Shown here one piece after another: positions 8,069 to 15,345 of a stretch of 24,892 bases of DNA. How positions within the stretch are numbered: the first letter of the stretch is position 1; every line of letters begins with the position of its first letter. The notes under the pieces are model-generated. The model saw only the letters and a program-made list of their open reading frames with translations. It searched no databases and was not told where the DNA came from. The stretch is from Candidatus Altarchaeales archaeon (GTDB lineage: Archaea; Altiarchaeota; Altiarchaeia; IMC4; QMZM01): positions 1 through 24,892 of the forward strand of contig QMZJ01000001.1 in assembly GCA_003663115.1 (NCBI GenBank), read 5' to 3'. The position numbers were made by a program, and so were the translations under genes.

Positions 8069-8784
8069 GCTTTATTGAAATTCATAAAGTTGATAAGTCC
8101 TTCGGCAAGAAGAGGGTGATCTCCAATCTATCCCTATGGGTAGAGAAGAACGAGCTTTTGGGCATTCTGGGTCCCTCGGGCTGTGGAAAAACAACCCTCC
8201 TGAGACTTATTGCCGGATTTGAAGTGCCGGACAGGGGTGAGATCAGGATAGATGGTGACTGTGTATACAGCTCGAGTAATGGGATATTTGTACCACCCGA
8301 AAAAAGGAATATCGGCATGGTATTTCAGGACCTGGCACTGTGGCCCCATATGACGGTAAGGGAGCATATCGATTTTGTGCTTGGATCGAGGAATATCAAG
8401 AGTAAAGAAAAAATCGAGGAGATTCTGGAGTTGGTAGATCTAAAATCGCTGTCAGAGTCTTATCCGGAACAGCTCTCGGGTGGGGAAAAACAGAGGGTCG
8501 CCATAGCCCGGGCCCTGGCTCAGGAGCCAAGGGTTCTACTACTGGATGAACCACTCTCGAACCTGGATCAGATCCTGAGGAAAGATTTTAAAGGTGAGAT
8601 CACAAAGCTAAGGAAAAAATTTGGAATCACCACCATCTACGTAACCCATAATTATCTTGAATTGATAGATATAGCGGATAAAATTGCCATAATGCGAAAA
8701 GGCAGAATAATCCAATTCGGAAGAAGTAAAGAGGTTTATCAAAGCCCAAAAAATAATTTTGTGAGGAATATTCTGGGTAAATAG
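8065..8784 (+). CDS. ABC transporter ATP-binding protein, Fe(3+)/polyamine type
   Basis: A 239-residue nucleotide-binding protein with all catalytic motifs: Walker A GPSGCGKTT (residues 36-44), Q-loop Gln88, signature LSGGE (137-141), Walker B RVLLLDE (156-162, catalytic Glu162) and H-loop His195. It powers the importer encoded upstream. FbpC-type ATPases are often about 350 residues with a C-terminal regulatory (TOBE) domain; this one stops after the ATPase core, so uptake is probably not controlled through that domain. GTG 8065 overlaps the permease stop by 4 nt. A hairpin with a T-run 34 nt after the stop closes the operon. Confidence 0.93.
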   Translation: MSFIEIHKVDKSFGKKRVISNLSLWVEKNELLGILGPSGCGKTTLLRLIAGFEVPDRGEIRIDGDCVYSSSNGIFVPPEKRNIGMVFQDLALWPHMTVREHIDFVLGSRNIKSKEKIEEILELVDLKSLSESYPEQLSGGEKQRVAIARALAQEPRVLLLDEPLSNLDQILRKDFKGEITKLRKKFGITTIYVTHNYLELIDIADKIAIMRKGRIIQFGRSKEVYQSPKNNFVRNILGK

Positions 8785-8817
8785 AGGATGAGAAAAAACT
8801 TGGCGATAGAGCTACGG

Positions 8818-8842
8818 AAGAGATAAAAACGATCTCTTTTTA
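8818..8842 (+). terminator. Hairpin terminator after the ABC operon
   Basis: AAGAGAT (8818-8824) and ATCTCTT (8832-8838) form a perfect 7-bp stem with a 7-nt loop, followed by TTTATA. It starts 34 nt after the ATPase stop. Archaea mainly need the U-run, so termination here is likely but not proven. Confidence 0.55.
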
Positions 8843-8857
8843 TACAGAGAACAGGGG

Positions 8858-9067
8858 GTGACAGATGTCGCCTTCGGCGGAGGCGAACCCGCCATCAGGA
8901 GTGATATCTTTGAATTAGTTTCCCATGCAAGACATCTTGGATATGACCTCGTCTGTGATGGCCCATGGAAGGAATATACAGATATATTTGGCTGGGATGA
9001 ATTTAAGCCTGTCCCCGGAAAGAAGGTAAAAACTGTGGGGGTGATTATCAGAACACAAATTTATTAA
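8858..9067 (+). pseudogene. Fragment of a radical SAM domain protein
   Basis: The frame reads VTDVAFGGGEPAIRSDIFEL and then VSHARHLGYDL, a clear match to the GGEP region of radical SAM enzymes. The CxxxCxxC cluster motif that should lie about 40 residues earlier is absent: the frame is closed by a stop at 8807-8809 and a terminator hairpin occupies that DNA. After LGYDLVCDGPW the text no longer resembles a radical SAM barrel (VPGKKVKTVGVIIRTQIY), suggesting an internal deletion. A GTG at 8858 with GGGG just upstream could allow expression of 69 residues, but a catalytic product is impossible. I read it as a remnant of a decayed gene, perhaps another maturase. Confidence 0.55.
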
Positions 9068-9068
9068 G
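9057..9068 (+). promoter_or_regulatory. TATA-type promoter of the MopE/PKD surface protein gene
   Basis: An AAATTTATTAAG block lies about 25-35 nt before ATG 9093, a spacing that predicts a very short leader. It overlaps the end of the radical SAM remnant and is the only promoter-like element in the 308-nt gap between the ABC ATPase and this gene. Confidence 0.4.
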
Positions 9069-9092
9069 CAGAAAAATTAATTGATAACAGGT

Positions 9093-12000
9093 ATGAAAAA
9101 ATACATTAAATCGTTGGTTCTATTTGTTGCCCTGTTTTTGATTCTCCTCAGTTTAGGTAATGTCCATGCGCAGTGTGTAAGCCCAAGTGTCAATCCACCC
9201 TGTGATTGTGATGGTGATGGAAACAATAAGACCACTGGCGGTTGTACCTTCACTGTTCCGGACTGCGACGATGATGCTGATGGATTCGACACAGATGCTG
9301 ATCCCGTCAACTGTCCGGGCGGTACCGACTGCAATGACGCCGATGATGGCGTACATTCAACAATAACCTGTTACGATGACTGTGATGGCGATGGCTTTGG
9401 AGACCCTGCTACTGGATCGCCTGAATGTGTAATTGCATGTGGAGATGCGACAGCCTGTGGAAAACCCAGGGTAGCCGATAACACTGACTGCGACGATAGT
9501 GATGCTTCAGTTAATCCCGGGGCCGTCGAAGTTTATTGTAACTGCAAGGATGACGATTGTAATGCGGGAACCCCGGATGGACATGATGGCGATGGAGACG
9601 GGTATGACATCTGTGGCCCCGCCGACATTTGTAATCCAGATGGCAAGTTAGCAGACTGCAACGATAGTGATGCTTCAGTTAATCCCGGGGCAGCCGAGGT
9701 TCCGTGTAACTGCAAGGATGACGATTGTAATGCGGGAACCTTAGATACACCTCCCGATGCCGACGGTGACGGTTATGACATCTGTGATCCTTCAGATCCC
9801 TGTGATGGGGATGCCAATGTATCGGATTGCGACGACACCAATGGAAATATCTATCCCAATGCTATAGAGCAATGCGATGGTATAGACAACAACTGCCCAG
9901 GGGATCCCGGGTTTGGACAATGCGATGAGGGCTGCGATGACGATGACGACGATTATTGTGATTGGACAATGGCTTATATCGCTCACGCTCTAAACACCTG
10001 TTTAGCCAACTACGGGCCAGGCTTCTGCGGGGCAAACCCTGACAGCCAATGCGAATGCGATAAACCAAACGACTGCAGAGATAATGATGCAAATGTACAC
10101 CCACCGGACATGGGACTTGAGAATGACACGAGTGCCTGGCCTAATCCTAATATCTGTGGTGGAGACAATACCGGTGACGGTATCCCAGATTGTTGTGATG
10201 GGATAGACAATGACTGCGATCTTACTGCGGATGAGGGTTGTCCCATGCCGTATCCGAATATTAGAGTGTGGGAGCGAGATACTGGTGTGGTTGTTATTCC
10301 CTCACAACCAATGGATATCTGTATTCCTGTGGGTGGGGCAAAGACAGAGTGCTATTATAATATTCGTGGAGACCCCAACTTTAAGAAAGAGGGTAACTTT
10401 ACAATAAATGTAACGTGGATGGCACCGGTTAATAAGAGCGTAGAAAAAAATTTTACGGTAAATCACGATGATGATCAGATGTCTTGCGAGTGTTTTTATG
10501 CCGCTGATTGTAGGGGTATGTCGTGTTGGCTCGGGGGCAGTTTGGGCAGTGATTGGGATAAGGGCAATCCCAATATAGAAAAATGGTGCTGTGGCGATGA
10601 TCCCGATGAGCACTATGTTGGGGGTACTGATGGGACATTCGCGTGCTGTGACAACAAGAATACAACATCTATGGTTGATCTTGGGGGAGATGAGTGCGTA
10701 ATTGGTGGTGTATGTCAGGATCGATTGGTTGGTCCGGATGAGGATGGTACTCCCGCACTTTGTGATGGAATAGATAATGACTGCGATGGAAAGGTGGATG
10801 AGAACTGTGGGTGCGATTCCTCCAAGCACTCGTGCGACACAAATACAAGCTGTCCAAACTTTCGCTGTAACGACAGTTATGGGCATTCAAAATCCTGCTG
10901 GAGGGTCGGTGGAGATTCCCACCCGATCGGAGCAACGGCGTGTTGTGGAGAGAATGCTACATTTCCAAATACGCCGGGGGAGTATTATATCTGGAATCCG
11001 TGTGATGGAACCGATGCGTGCTGTGATCAAGCAGGTGAGTGCGTTCTCAGGGGTGTATGTATGAATTACGTACCACAACCAGAGACGAATTTTCCGTGCG
11101 ATTTCATCGATAATGACTGCGACTGCCTGATAGATGAGGATTATGACCAGGACCATGACAGCGTTTCGACATGTGCTGGAGACTGTAACGATACCAATCC
11201 AGGTATTTATCCCGGGGCCCCAGAGATATGCGGCGATGGGATAGATCAGGATTGCGATGGAGAGGACATAGAATGTGGAAAACCCGAGGAGATAACCCTT
11301 GGGAATCTATGCAGGCTGGTTTATGATACATTATATCTACTTATTTATGCCGCGGTGGCGATAACAGTGCTATTGATGGTTATAGGGGGGATCAAGCTCA
11401 TGGGTGCAGAAGATCCGGAGGGGGCATCTAATGCCAAAGGTATGATAAAGAATGCGGTAATTGGTTTAATTCTTGTCTTTGCCCTGGCCGGGATTGGTCA
11501 CATGTTCGTTCCGGAATGCGCCCCATTGCCCGGAACTGGCTATCATCCACCCTTCCGTTTTGGTGAGCCCCCACCACTGTCAGTAAGGATTTTGAAACCA
11601 CAGGATGGAGAATTTTTTGAAGCAGGCGAGAATGTACTTTATGATTCCCTGATACTCGGAGGTTCACCACCGTATATGTACGTCTGGGACTTCGGCGATG
11701 GAACGCCCACGATTTATGGGACATGTGCCGCCGCGGCCTGTCCATGCCCAACGATACATAATTATACCAAGGGAGTATACACAGTAAGTGTGGTAGTTAC
11801 AGACAGCGCCGGTAGAAAGGCATGGGATGAGGTGGAAATTCTGGTTGACATGATAATTGCGGAAATAGATTCACCAGAGGAGGGATTCATAGGTATATTT
11901 GGGGATCCGATAGACTTCAACGGAACGGTTAAGGGCGGAAAACCACCATATACCTATGAATGGACATCGGACAAAGATTCTCCACCGCCGATGGGGGTCA

Positions 12001-12587
12001 CAGAAGACTTACTGGGTTATGCTGGATTATCTATAAATGAACACGTAATCACATTCACGGTTACAGATAGCAAAGGTAGAACGGCTTCTGATAGTGTCTT
12101 TGTAGAGATCCTAACAAATGTTCCAACGATATCCTCATCCTTTGGGATTGATACTGCTCAGAGTTGCTGGGAGGATAGCTGGTGGGAGGAGGATCAAACC
12201 TCTTTCATGTTCAATGTAACCCCCGCAAAATTGATTCCAGCGGGAGACAATTTAGTGATAGATGTGAGGGTTGTAGAAATGGGCGATTGCACGGGAGATT
12301 GGATCCCAATGGTAGACTGCTGTACCGGGGATGTGAATAGCAAATCCATGTCTTTTGCTGGGCCCATACCCGCTGGTACACCCGTGGAATGGGCATTTAT
12401 CGACTTCTGCAAAAAGGCCAAGAAATTGGAGATAAGAATCAGTACCAGTACAGATAAGTGGACATTCTGCGCTTGCTGTGATGTCGAAAATCCATCGGGA
12501 AGTTGTCCAGGCAGGGGTGATCCACCACACGATTTCCATGAGTGTAGTGTAGAACTTGGACCTTGTTCTGTACTATCCTGCGATTAA
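9093..12587 (+). CDS. Large secreted protein: MopE-type repeats, VirB2/TrbC-like hairpin, two PKD domains
   Basis: A 1164-residue multidomain protein. Residues 1-27 are a signal peptide (cleavage after NVHA). Residues about 30-730 are Cys- and Asp-rich with MopE-type metal-binding repeats; clear copies read CDGIDNNCPG, CDGIDNDCDL, CDGIDNDCDG, CDFIDNDCDC and CGDGIDQDCDG. Residues about 745-806 are two membrane helices around GGIKLMGAEDPEGASNAKGM and end in IGLILVFALAG, the pattern of VirB2/TrbC pilins. Two PKD domains follow (about 830-918 with VWDFGDGTP, and 921-1007), then a 150-residue Cys-containing end. A cleaved signal plus a hairpin puts both flanks outside the cell. ATG 9093 begins the signal peptide; TTG 9081 is less likely. 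It directly precedes five VirB6/TrbL-like genes, suggesting one apparatus. Metal binding and pilin-like assembly are inferred. Confidence 0.85.
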   Translation: MKKYIKSLVLFVALFLILLSLGNVHAQCVSPSVNPPCDCDGDGNNKTTGGCTFTVPDCDDDADGFDTDADPVNCPGGTDCNDADDGVHSTITCYDDCDGDGFGDPATGSPECVIACGDATACGKPRVADNTDCDDSDASVNPGAVEVYCNCKDDDCNAGTPDGHDGDGDGYDICGPADICNPDGKLADCNDSDASVNPGAAEVPCNCKDDDCNAGTLDTPPDADGDGYDICDPSDPCDGDANVSDCDDTNGNIYPNAIEQCDGIDNNCPGDPGFGQCDEGCDDDDDDYCDWTMAYIAHALNTCLANYGPGFCGANPDSQCECDKPNDCRDNDANVHPPDMGLENDTSAWPNPNICGGDNTGDGIPDCCDGIDNDCDLTADEGCPMPYPNIRVWERDTGVVVIPSQPMDICIPVGGAKTECYYNIRGDPNFKKEGNFTINVTWMAPVNKSVEKNFTVNHDDDQMSCECFYAADCRGMSCWLGGSLGSDWDKGNPNIEKWCCGDDPDEHYVGGTDGTFACCDNKNTTSMVDLGGDECVIGGVCQDRLVGPDEDGTPALCDGIDNDCDGKVDENCGCDSSKHSCDTNTSCPNFRCNDSYGHSKSCWRVGGDSHPIGATACCGENATFPNTPGEYYIWNPCDGTDACCDQAGECVLRGVCMNYVPQPETNFPCDFIDNDCDCLIDEDYDQDHDSVSTCAGDCNDTNPGIYPGAPEICGDGIDQDCDGEDIECGKPEEITLGNLCRLVYDTLYLLIYAAVAITVLLMVIGGIKLMGAEDPEGASNAKGMIKNAVIGLILVFALAGIGHMFVPECAPLPGTGYHPPFRFGEPPPLSVRILKPQDGEFFEAGENVLYDSLILGGSPPYMYVWDFGDGTPTIYGTCAAAACPCPTIHNYTKGVYTVSVVVTDSAGRKAWDEVEILVDMIIAEIDSPEEGFIGIFGDPIDFNGTVKGGKPPYTYEWTSDKDSPPPMGVTEDLLGYAGLSINEHVITFTVTDSKGRTASDSVFVEILTNVPTISSSFGIDTAQSCWEDSWWEEDQTSFMFNVTPAKLIPAGDNLVIDVRVVEMGDCTGDWIPMVDCCTGDVNSKSMSFAGPIPAGTPVEWAFIDFCKKAKKLEIRISTSTDKWTFCACCDVENPSGSCPGRGDPPHDFHECSVELGPCSVLSCD
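9486..9572 (+). repeat. 87-bp direct repeat, copy 1 (inside MopE region)
   Basis: Starts GACTGCGACGATAGTGATGC and ends TGTAATGCGGGAACC; a near-identical copy lies 168 bp downstream at 9654-9740. It encodes one Cys/Asp repeat unit (DCDDSDASVNPGA, then CNCKDDDCNAGT). The recent in-frame duplication shows that the repeat number is variable. Confidence 0.85.
9654..9740 (+). repeat. 87-bp direct repeat, copy 2 (inside MopE region)
   Basis: Second copy of the unit at 9486-9572, differing at about eight positions (for example GACTGCAACG instead of GACTGCGACG, and GCAGCCGAGGTTCCG instead of GCCGTCGAAGTTTAT). The reading frame is preserved. Confidence 0.85.
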
Positions 12588-12611
12588 TCTAAGAGTCATT
12601 TTTAGAGAGGC

Positions 12612-12627
12612 CACATATTTATACCAG
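12612..12627 (+). promoter_or_regulatory. TATA-type promoter of the VirB6-like operon
   Basis: CACATATTTATACCAG lies 28-43 nt before ATG 12655 in the 67-nt gap after the MopE/PKD gene. It shares CACATAT and TTTATACCAG with the promoter of the precursor peptide gene at 2119-2138. A start about 25 nt downstream would leave a leader of only a few nucleotides. Confidence 0.5.
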
Positions 12628-12654
12628 TATTTTAAATAACCTTTATGAAGAGAG

Positions 12655-13890
12655 ATGAGGCTCAATAAAGCAGAAATTCTCGCAATAGCATTAATCGTGT
12701 TGATCCTGAGCGGAACCGCATCCTCCGAGGCTCCCTGGGAATGGGTGTATAGTCATACCGTGGGCTGGGTGATAGATCAGATCAAGAGCATACCCGTGCG
12801 TTTCAGAGATTGGTTCATGAATGCCGTGATAGTTAATATCCAGAAGATACTGGGTTTATTAAAGGATATAATTATGTGGAACCCAGATCCAGACGATATT
12901 AAGCCCATGGTAGATGATTTTATGGAGATCCTGATACCGGTTTATGCGATGATAATAATCATTCTGGGGATTTATATAATATTTATATCGACCACCCCGG
13001 CTGGGAGGGCGAGGGCAAAGTCCATATTCTGGAAGATATTGTTGAGTATGGTTCTGGTTTCATTATCACTTGAGATATTTAAGATACTTTTAGGTATTTC
13101 CGAGGCACTGGCACTGAGGATGCTGGCTGGTACCATAACCACGGATTTCCCACAATTTGAGGGATTGCGCCTGATGAATCCAGCAACAGTTTTCTTCCTC
13201 CTTATAGGTCTTTGCATTATACTCATCATCACGGCTATTGTCACGGCAATTAGGTGTCTCATCGTGTTACTGGCCTGTGCAATATTCCCGTTCACGCTGT
13301 TCCTGTACTTCTTTGAGTTCACGAAGGATATAGGCTCCAAGCTTCTCAGATATTCCATAGCTGCAATATTTACTCAACCCGTTCAGGCATTGATGCTGGC
13401 AATAACCATAATTTCGATGGATTCGGTCGGTATGCAAAATGCATCCTTTAGCGTGACTATCGCCCATATATTCCTAGTTAGTGGGGGCACCATCATGATC
13501 GCTCTGGCTCCGTTGATAATGCTGGGACTTATGAAGTGGATAGGTGGCGCCCTTGCGGGTATCGGGATAGTAGTTTCATTCGTACATCCTGTACTGGGTA
13601 GTGCAATGGTTGCTGCTGGGTCCATAGCTGCTGGCATGGGTCCGGGAGGATTGATTGCTGGCGGAACCGCCTACGGGCTCAGTAAAACTTATATGCAGGC
13701 AGCTGGAATCAGAACCAGAGGAATGGAGCGCAGGGCGAGAAAACGCATGGAAAAGAGGGAGAAAAAGGAAGAGAAGAGAAGGAAAAAGGTGATGAAGCAA
13801 CACAGACCATTCAGTGATTTTGATAGGTCTTGGAAACCACCAGAAGCTACCCAATCATCAGACGAATCAACAGAGAATAATCAACGATAA
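12655..13890 (+). CDS. VirB6/TrbL-like polytopic membrane protein, paralogue 1
   Basis: A 411-residue protein. It begins with a signal-like segment (residues about 6-24), then a membrane-facing amphipathic stretch, the family motif MWNPDPDDIKP (about 74-84), and roughly eight hydrophobic helices up to residue 345. Landmarks shared with the four following genes are GRARAKS after the first helix, FPFTLFLYFFEFTKDIG, QALMLAIT, KWIGGA and a GMGPGGLIAGG Gly-rich helix. The last 65 residues are a highly basic cytoplasmic tail (RRARKRMEKREKKEEKRRKK) ending in SDESTENNQR. The fold pattern resembles VirB6/TrbL inner-membrane channel proteins of type IV secretion systems; overall sequence similarity to bacterial members appears low. 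It is the first of five tandem paralogues, 10 nt from the next, and is driven by the promoter just upstream. Confidence 0.75.
   Translation: MRLNKAEILAIALIVLILSGTASSEAPWEWVYSHTVGWVIDQIKSIPVRFRDWFMNAVIVNIQKILGLLKDIIMWNPDPDDIKPMVDDFMEILIPVYAMIIIILGIYIIFISTTPAGRARAKSIFWKILLSMVLVSLSLEIFKILLGISEALALRMLAGTITTDFPQFEGLRLMNPATVFFLLIGLCIILIITAIVTAIRCLIVLLACAIFPFTLFLYFFEFTKDIGSKLLRYSIAAIFTQPVQALMLAITIISMDSVGMQNASFSVTIAHIFLVSGGTIMIALAPLIMLGLMKWIGGALAGIGIVVSFVHPVLGSAMVAAGSIAAGMGPGGLIAGGTAYGLSKTYMQAAGIRTRGMERRARKRMEKREKKEEKRRKKVMKQHRPFSDFDRSWKPPEATQSSDESTENNQR
13275..13353 (+). repeat. 79-bp repeat shared by paralogues 1 and 2, copy 1
   Basis: Starts CTGTGCAATATTCCCGTTCA and ends AAGCTTCTCAGATAT; as far as I can read it is identical to 14490-14568, although flanking sequence differs freely. 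It encodes CAIFPFTLFLYFFEFTKDIG and the following SKLLRY. Confidence 0.85.
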
Positions 13891-13908
13891 GTCGGAAAAA
13901 TGCAAAAA
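13857..13908 (+). repeat. 52-bp junction repeat, copy 1
   Basis: Identical to 15294-15345, exactly 1437 bp away. It covers the last ten codons of paralogue 1 (SDESTENNQR), the stop, the 9-nt spacer with GTCGGAAAA, and the first codons of paralogue 2 (MQK). This is the footprint of a tandem gene duplication. Confidence 0.9.
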
Positions 13909-15327
13909 TTTAGAATGACGCGGATAATTATTGGAATAACATTGACTGTGTTAGCCCTGAGTGGAATTGCATCCTCCGGCTGGGTAGAAGATCAGATCAT
14001 AAAGATACCCGAGCATTTCGCAAGGTTTATTTTGGATATGATGATCCACCATATCAAGGGGATGCTGGTCTGGGTAAAAGATATGCTTATGTGGAACCCA
14101 GATCCAGACGATATTAAGCCCATAGTAGATGATTCTATAGAGATCCTGATACCGATTTATGTGATGATAATAACCCTCACCGGCATATATGTATTATTCC
14201 TATCGATCTCCCCGGCTGGGAGGGCGAGAGCAAAGTCCATGCTCTGGAACTTAATATTGAGTATGGTTCTGGTTTCATTATCACTTGAGATATTTAAGAT
14301 ACTCCTCAATATTTCAGGTGTATTAACTCGAAGAATAATAGCAGGCATCGTAACCACTAACCTCTCACAACTTATAGGATTGAGTGAGATGAATCCATGG
14401 ATGCTTTTCTTCCTGTATATATTTATTATTCCCGTACTCTTCTGTGCAGTTCTTGCCGTAGCGCTTAGATACATTATTGTATTGATACTCTGTGCAATAT
14501 TCCCGTTCACGCTGTTCCTGTACTTCTTTGAGTTCACGAAGGATATAGGCTCCAAGCTTCTCAGATATACCATGGCTGCCATATATACCCAGGTTGTTCA
14601 GGCATTGATGCTGGCAATAACCGTGATCTCGATCAATTCGGTTGTTGTAACAGGTTTATCTACCAACGCAAATATTATCTACGGATTATTAATCGTTGCG
14701 GGGAGTCTTATGATCGCTCTGGCGCCGTTAATGATGATGGGTATCCTGAAATGGGTGGGTGGTGCCGTTGCAGGTATTGGAATGATCCTTTCCTTTAGAT
14801 ATCCGATGATCGGCGGTGCAATGGTAACCGCAGGTGGAGTAGCTGCTGGTATGGGTCCAGGGGGGCTGATTGCCGGCGGAACTGCATATGGGCTCGGCAA
14901 GGCTTACATGAGGGCATCACCGGTTAGGCAACAGAAAATAGAACGTAGGAGAGAGTGGCGCGAGGAAAATAAAGGAAGGGGCAGGGGGATCAAAGACTAT
15001 TTCAGGAGGAGAGGTAGAGCAGCTAAGGAGTATTTCACTGGTGGGAAAGCCAGGGGTGCAGGCAGATCCATGGAAGCGCAAAGATCCGATATCGATGCCA
15101 TGCTCAGAGCTAAGGATGAGGAGGGCTACATTCTGACGAAAAAATATGGAGTAAGAAGGCACGGATTAATAGAGCCAGGTGAAGAATCCTCTGGATGGGG
15201 TTTATTCAGACGAAGAAGTGGCAGTCAGGTGGGCAGCAAAGGAGAGACGGGTACTGGAAAGGGCAGCTCAATAGGTAACAAAGGCACTACAAAATCAGAC
15301 GAATCAACAGAGAATAATCAACGATAA
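13900..15327 (+). CDS. VirB6/TrbL-like polytopic membrane protein, paralogue 2
   Basis: A 475-residue protein and the closest relative of paralogue 1: the same MWNPDPDDIKP motif, GRARAKS loop, FPFTLFLYFFEFTKDIG block, KWVGGA and GMGPGGLIAGGTAYGL. An N-terminal signal-like helix (residues about 8-26) precedes about eight membrane helices. The cytoplasmic tail (from about residue 345) is longer, roughly 130 residues, rich in Arg, Lys and Gly, and again ends in SDESTENNQR. The DNA of the core is partly identical to paralogue 1 while the tail is unrelated, so the tails evolve separately from the channel domain. It starts at ATG 13900, 9 nt after the previous stop. It presumably sits in the same membrane complex as its neighbours. 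Confidence 0.75.
   Translation: MQKFRMTRIIIGITLTVLALSGIASSGWVEDQIIKIPEHFARFILDMMIHHIKGMLVWVKDMLMWNPDPDDIKPIVDDSIEILIPIYVMIITLTGIYVLFLSISPAGRARAKSMLWNLILSMVLVSLSLEIFKILLNISGVLTRRIIAGIVTTNLSQLIGLSEMNPWMLFFLYIFIIPVLFCAVLAVALRYIIVLILCAIFPFTLFLYFFEFTKDIGSKLLRYTMAAIYTQVVQALMLAITVISINSVVVTGLSTNANIIYGLLIVAGSLMIALAPLMMMGILKWVGGAVAGIGMILSFRYPMIGGAMVTAGGVAAGMGPGGLIAGGTAYGLGKAYMRASPVRQQKIERRREWREENKGRGRGIKDYFRRRGRAAKEYFTGGKARGAGRSMEAQRSDIDAMLRAKDEEGYILTKKYGVRRHGLIEPGEESSGWGLFRRRSGSQVGSKGETGTGKGSSIGNKGTTKSDESTENNQR
14490..14568 (+). repeat. 79-bp repeat shared by paralogues 1 and 2, copy 2
   Basis: Second copy of 13275-13353; perfect identity over 79 bp inside otherwise diverged genes suggests gene conversion or strong constraint. 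Confidence 0.85.
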
Positions 15328-15345
15328 GTCGGAAAAATGCAAAAA
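15294..15345 (+). repeat. 52-bp junction repeat, copy 2
   Basis: Second copy of 13857-13908, here spanning the end of paralogue 2 and the start of paralogue 3. Confidence 0.9.

Noticed and set aside
10302..10886. 194-codon open frame on the minus strand
   Set aside because: It is antisense to the MopE-type repeat region; the open frame follows from the biased GAT/TGT codon pattern of the real gene, which has a signal peptide and recognisable domains.
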